NCBI RefSeq assembly: GCF_003945595.2
Contig: NW_024105098.1
Span: 2,596,721 to 2,660,720, forward strand
Direction of reading: 5' to 3'
Source: Pipra filicauda
Taxonomy: Eukaryota > Chordata > Aves > Passeriformes > Pipridae
DNA length: 64,000 nt
Shown: positions 51,415-62,504 of the stretch, piece after piece
Numbering within the stretch: the first letter of the stretch is position 1
Layout: every line of letters begins with the position of its first letter
Notes under the pieces: generated by a model
Seen by the model: the letters and a program-made list of their open reading frames with translations, nothing else
What the model was told of the DNA's origin: nothing
The model's database searches: none
Made by a program: the position numbers and the translations under genes

Positions 51415-53412
51415 ACCTGCTAACACATGATGGGAAGCCCCACCTCTTGGCTCTGCTCTCCCACTCGCTCCTGGCTCTGCTTTGCAGGCTGTCTTTCGAA
51501 GGCGGCTGGAACAGCGATCCCAGGACAACCTTCCCTGGGAGTAGTTAATGGCTTTTGCTGAATGATCAGGGGCTCTCTAAACCTTGGTGTGGCTCCCTGG
51601 ATGCTGATGACTGGCATTGAGGGGTAGATTTCCTGGGCGGCTCTGCCTGGCCAGACCCTCTGGAAGCGGCATGAGGATTCCAGGGTGTGTTGGCTGCCTG
51701 GAAAATCTGCTGGGGACTTGGCTCTCCAGGAGCTTTGCTTCCTGCAAAGGAAGGAGGCTACTATTGCACGCCTGAGTTTTGCAAAGTCAGGGTTGTAAGC
51801 TGGGGGTTGGGCACGGGAAGTTTTTCCTGAAGTAAATGAAATAAATAAAACAAAAATATGGGCAAGGAACTGAAGGCAAGGCAAGGCTTTTGTTCTGCTT
51901 TGTATTCTGGCCTACTCTGTTCAGCTCTGCATTAGTCTCTGGTTTACTGTGCAGCCTTGGTGCTCAGACACCAAACCCTCAGAGGAAGCGCATGCGCAGG
52001 TACTCGTGGAGGTCACCTCACCCCACATCTTTGGGGCACGGCTCGCTTTTTGTGAGCAATAATTCACTGCTGCTGTGGTACCTTGATTTCCCCCTCCTGG
52101 TGGGACATGCCCTGCCTGGGCAGCAGGAGGGGAGGCTGGAAGCTGAACCCAGCCACGGCTCCTGCAGCCAGAGCAGCCGTGATGAAACGGCTCCGGCGAG
52201 GAGCAGTGACAGCCCGGCGCCTCCTGCAGCCGTGACCTTCCTGATCCCGAGCCAAAGGTCACGGGCAGCAGCAGAGCATTTCAAAAATAAGCCCCCCTCT
52301 GAATCCAGCAGCTGAGAATTGGGCTTGGGGCCGGTGGAGAGCTTCAGCTCAAGGCTTTGGGCTGCGGGATGTGATGAGCATTCACAAGCTGCCTCGCTTC
52401 CTCAGAGTTGCTGTGTTTGGCAGGAATTAATGGATCTGGAAAAGGATGCCGCGGTTGAAGCGCCCGGGTCAGGTAACAGCAGGCCTGGAGGTGACGGGGT
52501 TTGCTCTGCCAGCTGTTTGACAGCCCTGCTGCCGCCCCGCATCGAGCAATTAGAGCTTCACAGAGCTCGTCCCTGCGCCTCGAGCTGTGACGCCTCTCGT
52601 TTGCAGGCCCCGCTGTGGGGTCCTGTGGGCGTGTTCCACCTCGCGGAGTGGCCACCTAACCAGCCCTGGGTGATCGAGCTGGAATTGCCGTGCTGGGGGG
52701 TGCCTGTTCCACCGTGGCTGCTCCATCTCCCCTGCCCAGGTGGCAGCGGCTTTCCTCGCCTCTCTGACTTCTGCGGGGCTGGGGAGAGCGGGGAATTTTT
52801 ATCTTCTCCCGTGCAGTTAATTAGGAAGCATTCCAGTTTGTGCCGTGTGGTGGGGAGCGTATCCAGGCTGCTCAGTGATGCTAGCAGGGAACAGACCTCG
52901 CAGAGAAAGCAGGAATTGCTGATCCTGCTCCCTAATTTGGGATGAGCTCAAAGTCACCAGCAGACAAACTCTAAGCTTTAAGTCTCAAGATTGCAGCCCC
53001 TCCTGCAATCATTGGCACTAGAGAATGGGAAAAACAGAATATTCATCTAAGAGTTGGCCTGTCCTTGGGCTGGAAGCACTGGTTAGCTGAGTGTTGGGTC
53101 AAGGAATCGGAGCAGGACTTGGCTGATGGAGGATGCTGAGTTCATGGGGAAACAAATTGCTTAGCAACTCCAAGTGGTCTTCACGCAGCAGGTCAGCAGC
53201 AGCTCTTGCTGGGAGTTGTGGGCTAAACAAATTAGTCTGCTGTACCAGAGAGCAAACTGTATTACGTGTCATTTGGGATTAGCTGAGCTCTGTGATGGGA
53301 TTAGGCTGGGCTTTGGAGCTCCTGGAGAAGCTCCCACACTCAGGAATGGGCCTCCAACCCGAGTATGCAGTGAGGGGAGCAGGTGTAGCACCATATACCA
53401 TCCAGATGGGCT
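51415..53412. other. Non-coding unique sequence
   Basis: A moderately CpG-rich stretch lies at about 52140-52260 (aaacggctccggcgaggagc). No gene is recognised. Confidence 0.55.
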
Positions 53413-53415
53413 CGT

Positions 53416-53712
53416 TATAGAATCATGGAATAATTTAGAAATGGAAAAGCTGTCTAAGGTCATTGAGTCCAACCATTTCTCCAGCACTGCCAAGGCCACC
53501 ACTAACCCATGTCCCCAAGTGCCACCCACGTCCACACCTCTTTTAAATCCTCCCAGGGATGGTGACTCCACCACTGCCCTGGGCAGCCTGTGCCAGTGCT
53601 TGACAACCCTTTCTGGGAAGCAATTTTTCCTAATATCCAATCTAATCCTTCTCTTGCATAACATGAGGCCACTTCCTCTTGTCCTGTTGCTCGTTGCATG
53701 AGAGAAGAAACC
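53416..53712 (-). mobile_element. CR1 LINE 3' fragment (about 300 bp)
   Basis: atagaatcatggaataattt, then gtcattgagtccaaccattt, gatggtgactccaccactgc, gcctgtgccagtgcttgaca and aatttttcctaatatccaat, ending near ttgtcctgttgctcgttgc. It is a minus-strand copy. Confidence 0.9.
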
Positions 53713-53714
53713 AA

Positions 53715-56272
53715 CCCCCACCTGGCTACACCCCCCTTTTAGGGAACTGTAAAGAGCAATTATTTTCTTGCCAGCAACTGCTGGGGCATCAGGAATGAGA
53801 AAGAGAAGTGGCCCACGCACTTCAGGCTGGGCAGGATGATCTATTTACATGTGATTGACACCGGGAAAACATCACTGAAGCCTTGCAGTGGGGTGGCAGC
53901 TCATTGGGATTCAGGCTCAGTCGCTGTTCATCCTCTGGAAAAGGCACCACCTGGCAGGATCACTCACCTCGACCCTTGGTGACAGAAAGGGACAGCCACC
54001 AGCTCTCGGTCACCAGCGGGGCATGTCACTGGAAATGACAAACCGGGAGGGAAGGAGACGGGGATTACACGAGGGGTGCCTGGAAGAAACATCTGACTTG
54101 GCTGAGCTCAGGGAAAGCTGAAAGAGCAGCTGCTGCTGCATAAATACCATGCTCCATCCTCTTCTGGACAGGCAGGAGAGAGACTCCTGCCTGCCACAGC
54201 AGTGGGGATGTGCTCCTGGGGGCAGGAGGCTTGGAGATGGAGTGGTGTGGGGAGGAGCAGCCTGCAAGCTGGACTATGTTGGGGTAGAAATGCCTGGCTG
54301 GGACAGATCAGTGGGTCATCTAACCCATCTCCCTGCCTCCATCATCATCATCAGCAGGTGCCCTGTGGGTCTGGCCCCTCTTGCCATCCATTGCAGTTGT
54401 GTCCAGCATCTAGGAAGAGGGGATTAGAAGGTATCTCTCTTTCTTTCTCCTTGTAGTATCTGCTGTTTGAGTTTACCTCAAGTCCACGAATCTATTTAAT
54501 CCAGTTTTGCTGCCTGGTGGCCCCGTGCTTTGATGCTGATTTACCATCACCCACATCCCAGCTGAGTTTGTTGTTGTACCATCCCATCTGTATGAGGGTT
54601 GAAGAGCCTCCCACCAGTGATGCTCTGTCATGTCACTGAGTGTGGGGAGAGGCTGCAGAACATCTTCTCTCTGTCCTGCCCCATTCCCATCTCTCGGCAC
54701 ACTTAAACTTCTTGGCTGAGGCAAGAACATAGGTGAGACATTGTGCAGTGGGGGTACGTGTTCCTTCTGATCTGACTTGTGATCTTTGCTCCTGCCTGAA
54801 TTAAGGGTCAACCCCTGACTCTGTCTTGCTCCCACCCAGGACTCAGTGGGCTTTTCCCAGCTGGAGCTCCAAGCAGAGGGATGAGGGATGGTGTCTGCTG
54901 TTAATCCGGGTTGATAGGTAAGCCCCGAGTGGATCACTCTGCTCTGGGGAGGCACTTCTTCACAGTCATTAACCTTTATTTGGTTTGGTTTATTTACTCA
55001 GGTGGCAAATTAGGTCACATTGAAGTGGCTCCTGTTAAACTGAGCAATGGCCACTTGAATCTGGAGTGACTGTGTCCACACTGAGGTTAATGCAGTTTAA
55101 GCCAATCACTTTAAATCCACCCTTGCTGCTACGAGGAGGGATTTCCATCACTGTCCCTGCTCAGGTCTATGCCTTGGTGAGGCAGAGGAGGAGCAGCCTG
55201 CTCTCAGCAGGCAGTGCTTGGAGAGGGGAGCCTGGCCCTGCTGCTCCAGCACCTCAGCACAGCCTCCCTCTCTGCCCAGAACAGCAATCCCAGTTCTTGG
55301 AGGTGTGAGTCTCTGCTTGTATGTTGATTTAGAATTCGAGCTGAAAGAAAATAAGTAAGGCTGATTGCTGTCCTTAGACTCCTTTTAGTCTCAGTATGAT
55401 TTTTACAGCTCTCACCATGCACAGGACAGAAGAACAAGATTCCCCAAGAGGGGCAGAGTTAACTAGCAAAGAAACTTCCTGATTATTGGCAGGTGCTGGA
55501 GGGTTGTGCCAACACTGTGACTTTGTCAGTCTTAGGCTGAGTAATAAGAAATGATCAAAAACAGAAGTGCAGAACATGCTCCTCGGGGACCTGGAGATGG
55601 TCTGACTGCAGCAGCTCTGACCCTGACAATTTGATACAGCTAAATCAGAGTTTTGTCTGTATTATTCTTTTGCTTGAGGGTGGCTGGAGCTTCTGCCTAG
55701 TTACTGGTCCTCTTCTGCACCATCAAGAACTTTGCAGCTTGGGAAATGTATCAACTACTAGGAAGAAAATTAACTGCATCCCAGCTGAAACCAGGACATC
55801 AGGGCTCCCTCTGTGCTTCAGTCCAGTGGGTATAAACCCCACCTCCATCTCCCAAGGCATTGCATGTCTAAAGACTGCAAAGTGTTAAAATACTCCAGCG
55901 AGAGTAAATTCCACTTGAGACCCTTCCCAAACCTGCAGCAAACCGAGTCTCAGTATTAAAACTCGGGATGAAGCAAATGCATTTGGTCTCTGAATGTCCC
56001 CCTCTCCAGGCAGAAGGACTCAACCAGTGCAGTGCATCTTGAAACGGGAACCCACCATCCTTACTGCTCTCACCACCTGCACTGTTCAAACCCCTGCTGC
56101 TCCTTTGTAATACTGGGTGGGTTCAGCACTGGATTTGCCATGAGATCCATCAGCCAGGATCAGTTGGATGCCCTGGCTCTGTCAGCAGCTATCCCAGTGC
56201 TTAACGTCACTGGTAGGACTCTAATATTCACTCATTGTGCTGAGGTGTCAGGAGGAGGCATTTACACTGTTC
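53715..56272. other. Non-coding unique sequence
   Basis: No gene, exon or repeat family is recognised in this stretch. Confidence 0.55.
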
Positions 56273-56275
56273 TTT

Positions 56276-56518
56276 CATAGAATCACAGAATATCCTGAGC
56301 TGGAAGGGACTCACAGGGATCTTCCAGTCCATCTCCTGGCCCTGCACAGACACCCCAACACTTGTTGTGTCCAAACACTTCCTGAGCTCTGGCAGCCTTG
56401 GGGCTGTGCCCACTGCCCTGGGGAGCCTGTTCAGTGCCAACCACCCTCTGAGGGAAGAACCTTTTTCTAATCTCAAGCCTAAACCTCCTCTGACACAACT
56501 TCAGGCCATTCCCTGGAG
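56276..56518 (-). mobile_element. CR1 LINE 3' fragment
   Basis: catagaatcacagaatatcc, then tgagctggaagggactcaca, ctctggcagccttggggctg, ccactgccctggggagcctg and aacttcaggccattccctgg. Confidence 0.9.
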
Positions 56519-56524
56519 TCACTG

Positions 56525-57640
56525 GTCACCAGAGAGAAGAGAAGCTGGGAGGCTGGTGTTGTGCCTTCCATCCAGCTTGGTCAACCTGAGCCAAGTCCAG
56601 CCTGGGCAGATGCTCTGGTCCAGCCCTGGGTAAGGCTGTGGCTATCAGGAACTGCTCTGGGTGGCACTGACAGCTTTTGTCCTTGAAGTTCGTCACTTTG
56701 AGCATCTCCCCTTCGAGGAAAGGTGACTTTAATCCTTGTAGCCTATGAGCAGAAAGGAAGGAGAAGGAAGAAATAAGTGATTGCAGTGCAGGCTGAGATC
56801 AGCAGGAAATCACATTCGTCCCCCAGACTTGCAAAACACGAACTTCCCTGAAACTGAGCACTTCATGTGGAGGGAAACGAGGCGACTGATAGCAGAGATT
56901 ACCCTAATGAATAAACAAATGCTTTAAAAGACGGACTCCTAGTGCAATGCGTTATTTTTAACTTAGTGGCAATTTGCATGCGAGTCAATTTGCATACATT
57001 AAATACATCACCCCTTTTGCACTGAGCTCCCCCTCCCCTTCGGTACAACATCTCATTATGGTGCTGCTGGGGCCGAGGAGCTGGTGGCTCTGGAGGGGAT
57101 ATTAATTTGCCCAACACATGCTGTGTAGGTTTTTATCACTTGCTGCACATTGGACCTGGTGTCTTTGAAGTCACTTGTGCCTCGGAGGGCCTTCTGCTTG
57201 AGGTAGCTGAAATGGAAAAAGAAAGGAAGGGGAGGGGGAGCTGCCTGGAAAAGAAATGCACGGGGAAGAAAAGAGACTGTTTAGCTTGTGTTAACTCGGC
57301 AGAAAATGAGCAATGCAGAAACCTCTCCCCTCTGCCAGAGAACCTGGGTGTCGTGGGGGGGGATGTTGTTTGGTTTCCTTCTTGTTTGAGATGGAATTTG
57401 CCATCTTCCTGGGAGCCATGGAGAAGGATGCTGGCGAGGAGGAATCAGCCAGTGGGAGCATCAAGGGGAGGCCATGGGCTGGAGGGACAGATGGCCCCAG
57501 CAGGCTCTGCAGTTTGGGCTGGGGGCCGGCTGCTGGCACCTGCTCGAAGGGGCATGTGGAGGTTTGTGTGTGGTGGGACACCCTGTCATGGTTTAGCGTG
57601 TGGAGAGACTTGGGAGGTGGCAGATTTCTGCCTCCAGGGG
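56525..57640. other. Non-coding sequence containing a candidate POU enhancer
   Basis: The segment about 56880-57015 is AT-rich and carries the two octamer motifs annotated below. The rest is unique, with no gene seen. Confidence 0.5.
56972..56995. promoter_or_regulatory. Two direct octamer motifs (ATTTGCAT), 16 bp apart
   Basis: Perfect ATTTGCAT words at 56972-56979 and 56988-56995, each preceded by CA. ATTTGCAT is the binding site of POU-domain factors. The pair lies in a repeat-free AT-rich block that also has TTTAACTTAG and ATTAAATAC. Confidence 0.45.
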
Positions 57641-57644
57641 AGGT

Positions 57645-57862
57645 TCAGCTTGGATATCAGGGCAAGGGTCTTCACTGGAAGAGTGGTCAGGCCCAGGGAA
57701 GTGGTGGAGTCACCATCCCTGGAGGTGTTCAAAAAGTCACTTTTTTGGATGTGGCACTGGGAGATATGTTTTAGTGGGCATGATGGTATTTGCCTGAAAG
57801 TTGGACTTGATGATCTTGGAGGTCTTTTCCGACCTTAATGATTCTGTGATTCTATGCTGTGG
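57645..57862 (+). mobile_element. CR1 LINE 3' fragment
   Basis: ggttcagcttggatatcagg, then gcaagggtcttcactggaag, catccctggaggtgttcaaa, ttggacttgatgatcttgg and taatgattctgtgattctatg. The 3' tail is well preserved, so it may be relatively young. Confidence 0.9.
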
Positions 57863-57864
57863 GA

Positions 57865-59155
57865 GCTGCTGCCACTCTGTGCCTCAGCTTAACCATGTGG
57901 GGGAGAGGATTAATGATGGCAACAGCTCTTAGAGAGCTTTGGGATGTGCTCGGAGCACGTGCTGGTGGAGAAACAGGGGGAACATTTCTCCACGACCTGG
58001 ATGTCACTGTGAGGGGTGTTGTGATGAAAATATAAAAGTGTCATGACATCCCTCTGTCTTTGATAGACAGAGAAGTCACTTTGCAGCCATGAGATCAACT
58101 AGCAGGATTTTGAAATGCTGCTGATGCTGTGGAAAAAACTGCTGTACAGTGGAGCCCAGGGGGATTTTTCCCAGTTCCAAGTACTGACCAAAAACCCTGG
58201 AAATGTTTTGAGGAAAGAATGAAAAAGAAAATTTCTTTCAATTAGTTCAGCATTTTTCAGCCAGTTCTGGTTGCAATCAAGAACATTGTACTGAGCTCAA
58301 GTGTTTCTTTGAAAGAGCCTTAAAAATAATCATCTAGGGAAATGAATAGAGGAAGTGACCCACATCTAATCTAGACTGATAGACTGTAGAAGACTTATCT
58401 TCACCAAGTAACAAGTCCCTTCTCTCTTCCTATGTAACTCGAGTCTTAGCCAAAGCTCCTGCAATGTGGCAATTCAGGAATAAATGTCAGCAGCTCCTTC
58501 ACGCCAAGAATATTTGGATGTCAGCAGAAAGCAGCAATGTTCCTGATAAACGGATGCAAATGGGATGCTGGGATCAGGGGTGAGCTCAGTGCTGGGGAGC
58601 TCTGATCTCACGCAGTTTCCATGCTTTGAGGGTGCCCAACCACTGCAGAGCAAAGGGGCTCAGGTAGGTAAAGGATGGCCTGTCCTGTTCTCCTCAGGAA
58701 ACCTTCCATAGCTCCACAAAAACACCAGCAAAGGGGCGTGGAGAGCACGGCATGAGGGCTTTTTTAATTAGACAGGGTGGGAAAATCCACACTCTGATGA
58801 AGCAGGCTTTGTGCTGTGGACACAGCAAAAGAGAGCTCCTGCCCTTCGGAGTGTGTGGCAGTGGAGAGGTGAAAAAGGTGTGTGAGGGTGAAACACTGCA
58901 CCTTGGAGAGCGAGCAGGAACGAAAAGAATCAGGATACTTGCTGGAGGATGGTCCATTCTATGGTAACGGGAAGCTGAGAGTCCAGGGCTGCTTGTTTCT
59001 AGATCCTTTGGATCAGGGGCAAGTGTCAAATGGAAGGAGAGATGCCTGTAGAAGGGCTGATCTTTGTCTGGAGTTGTGCAGAGCGGCTGCTCCCAACCTC
59101 AGCCACGCCCTGGCAGGGTGTGACAGAGAGGGATGGATGGGGGTTTGGTCAGAGA
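57865..59155. other. Non-coding unique sequence
   Basis: No gene, exon or repeat family is recognised. Confidence 0.55.
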
Positions 59156-59157
59156 TC

Positions 59158-59385
59158 ACACAGAATCACAGGATATTCTCAGTTGAAAGGGACTCACAAG
59201 GATCATGGAGTCCAACTCCTGACCCTGCACAGGCCCATCCCCCAGAGTCACCCCCTGTGCCCCAGAGGATCATCCAAACCCTCCTGGAGCTCTGGCAGCC
59301 TTGGGGCTGTGCCCACTGCCCTGGGGAGCCTGGTCAGTGCCCAGCCACCCTCTTGGGGAAGAACCTATTTCTAATATCTAATTGG
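59158..59385 (-). mobile_element. CR1 LINE 3' fragment
   Basis: cacagaatcacaggatattc, then gactcacaaggatcatggag, cctggagctctggcagcctt, cactgccctggggagcctgg and gaacctatttctaatatcta. Confidence 0.9.
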
Positions 59386-59389
59386 GTGC

Positions 59390-62205
59390 GCTGTGATGGG
59401 CTCTGGGCCACCTCCCTGGCCCCAGAGGTGTCCTGTTGCCTGCCAGGTAGTGCCGTGGATCCTTCACAGAGGGAAGCCCACCTCTGACACCTGTGGCATC
59501 CTGGGGAGCAGCCTGATGTCACCTCCTTTGGCTGAAAACGGCTCACCCTGCCCTCCTGAGCGCTGCTGTTCAGAGGGAACATCATGAAACGTGTCCTTTG
59601 GAGGCCGCCCTGCCATAGAGGACACTGTAAGAGCCGCCGAGTGAAGCATCCGGCCCCGCTCCCTCCTGGCTGGCCCCACGGCCGGGATTGTTTCCACAGC
59701 AAGAGAACAATACCTCCCCTTCCATCCAAGAAACATTTATTACATGATACGTTTCAGATGTCTCTTTGGGGAGGAGGGGAACGGTGCAGGAGAAATGGAT
59801 CCCTCTGTTTCGCGGCGGCGCGGGCTGATCCATCCCGTGATGGATTAATTATCCCCGCGCGCGGGCGGGGCGGGGGGGGGGGGACGTTCGGAGCAAGCGC
59901 CAGGGTTGCCTTCCAAGAGGAGCAGACGTGGATATTTCTAGCCTCCTTTTTCACGAACTAAAAAGGGGTAATTAATTAATCTGGAAGCTTTCACGTTCGT
60001 CGTAAATCCCTCCCTCTCCTGGTTTTCCCTTCTCCCCTTCAATTGTATGAAACGCGGAGAAAGGGAAGGAGTTTCAGAGCCTATTGTGCTGCTCTTTCCT
60101 GAGCCCCTGTCAATCCCCCTGCTTGCTTTCATACCTCTACCTCCTTTTCTCTCCCTTTAGAGCCCTCAGAGGTCAGAAGCATTTCCTGGTTTTCCTTTAT
60201 GTGGCCTGAAGGAAATGGTCTGGGCTGGATTATCTAAATCAGCCCTGATGCGCAGACCTGGTCAGTGGAATATTTCACCGCGCTTCTGGACGCTCCCTTC
60301 CATCCATCACAGGGTCTGGGGAGGAGAACCATCCCTTGGGCCTCCTCCTCTTCAGCTGGGGAGGAAGGCCTGGGATTAATGCTGACACTGCAAACCCTAC
60401 CCAGGTAGAATGTAGAGGCTCCGAAGCCCGTGAGGTAAATGCTGTTACGGTGCCGTTTCCTCATCGTTTCCCGTTTTTTATTTCCACCCAGCCAAGCTGC
60501 AACTCGAGCAAGAAATATAAATCCTGCTGTCCCTCGACTCCATCTGCTCATGGAGCTAAAGAGATATAAAGTATGTAGCCAGAGTGAGCCAGTCCATTAT
60601 GGACTGTTCTGTAAAGAGGCTGAGTCAGAGCTGGAGCCAGGGATTAGGGGACATCCAGGAGCAATTGCAGCCCCTCTGAGCAGAGCACACCTTCTCCAAG
60701 GCACCTAACAAAGAATAACATTCTCAGGGATGGAGAGCTGGAAAAATCTCATTCCAGAGCTGTAGAGCCCAATTATTTTAACTTTATGAGACCTAGAGAT
60801 GGGCTGGTAGGAATTGTTTTCACATCTCCCAGGAGGGGAGGAGCCCTCAGCTGAAGGTCTGGGTGCTTGCTGGAGACGTGGTGCTGTTCCATGCCTGGCT
60901 GACAACCCAATTTTCTGTAGGAAAGCTGCTGGACAGCCCAGCCTAGAAAAACTCTGTGCTTCTTGGAGGAAAGTTGCTGGTGCTTTATTCCCCTCAAAGC
61001 AAGGAAGGAACTTGAAAACCCCAACCATCATGAGTGAAAACCCCAACCATCATGTCTCCCCTTACCCAGTCCTGTGAATGTTTAACACAGCTGGTCTGAA
61101 GCTTAAAAAACAGCACAAACCCAAAAAAATCCCCTCCAGGGCCACCCCCTGGTCCCCTTTTTCTCTTTTGTTGGATGAGTAGAGTGTCCTGGAGATGAGC
61201 GAAGGCATTTGTGCTGTCTCAGAACGCCTGCTTTATTCTCTTTGTCTGCCTGCCTGTTGTGCTCGTGTGTCATTTGCTGCTCTTGGCAGTGAGTGGGAGT
61301 TTGTGGAGTGAGAATGTGAAATCCCTCCCTCTCCCACACTGGTACACAGCTCAGAAGGATGGGTTGTCCTGGCTGCATCCCTCTGAGTCCCAGAATAAAT
61401 AATGGGAATATGAAGAGCTGCTGTCCAACCCAGTGTTGCGTTCAAAGGCTCTTGGTTGACTAAAGAGCAGCGGAGGCTGGTTCCAGTAATAGGTTGTCTG
61501 TTGTTCCTCTGCCTGAAAACAGGTTTAATGAAGCATTTGTTCTTTTCCTGCCCTCTCCCAAACTGCTCAGCTTTCTCTCCGAGCTGGGTGACAAAAGCAA
61601 AATTGTGTCCTGATGTGTTTGTTTGAATTCTTAAGTGAATTTGCTTGGGCGATATTCCCAACCTTTCCCTGGTACCTTTCCAGGAACGTTCAAGCAACGA
61701 GATTTTTACTGGCAGGGAAAAAAAAAAAAAAAGGCAAATTTCAAAGTCACATTTGCAGGTTTTTCTGCCGCTATTGATACCTGCAGTGCTAAAATATCCT
61801 GACATGGTCTTAAAACAGATTGGAGAAGATTTTGATGAATAATGAATTGTGATTTCTTTTTATTTGCCTTCTGGTTCTGGTTGAACTCTTCAAGCTCTTG
61901 AGGTTTTCTTTGTAATCATGAGACCTAGAAATTGATTTTCCCTAGGTCTGAAATGATGAGCCTTTGTAGCTGAGTTTGCTGAAATGCAGATGTTTGTTCC
62001 TCAGCTTTTCTTCAAGTGTTGGTTCTGGTCCAGTTTGGACCAAAAATGGATATTATTATTTTCCCCCAAATCTTGGTATAAACAGGCAATTCTAGAAACA
62101 AACTTCAGCCAAGGTATGATGTTATATCCCCCCAACTCTGTTGCCACTCTGTGTAACCATTGTTCCTGTCAGCTTGATCAGTGCTCGAGCAGGTTTCCCA
62201 GGGTC
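59390..62205. other. Non-coding, mostly unique sequence with a GC-rich G-run
   Basis: A CpG- and G-rich patch lies at about 59810-59885. An A16 run lies near 61718. No gene is recognised. Confidence 0.55.
59863..59883 (+). repeat. G-run tract, predicted G-quadruplex
   Basis: GGGC GGGG C followed by a run of about 12 G. Just upstream is an inverted repeat ATCCATC-CCGT-GATGGAT and a TAATTAT word. Confidence 0.7.
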
Positions 62206-62207
62206 GT

Positions 62208-62500
62208 GGGCTGGAATAACTCAGGTGGAAAGGGACTCAGAAGTCGTCTTTTGTCCAACACCTTGTATCAGGGTTAGTTTTGGGGTCAGAGCAGGATTGG
62301 AAAACCTCCAAGGATGGAGACTGCACAGCCTCTCTGGGCAACCTGTGCCACGTGTGACCATCCTTGTGGGGGTTATTGTAATATCCAGTTGTTTATATCT
62401 GGTTGTTTCAGTGGATGCCTCTTGTCTCCCATCTCCCTCCTCCTGGTAAATCCCTGGCTCCAGCTCCTCTGTAACCCCCACGCAGGTACTGGAAAGCTGC
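62208..62500 (-). mobile_element. Diverged CR1 LINE 3' fragment
   Basis: ctggaataactcaggtggaa, then ggactcagaagtcgtctttt, aaacctccaaggatggagac, cctctctgggcaacctgtgcc and caggtactggaaagctgctg. It is diverged and interrupted in the middle. Confidence 0.7.
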
Positions 62501-62504
62501 TGTT

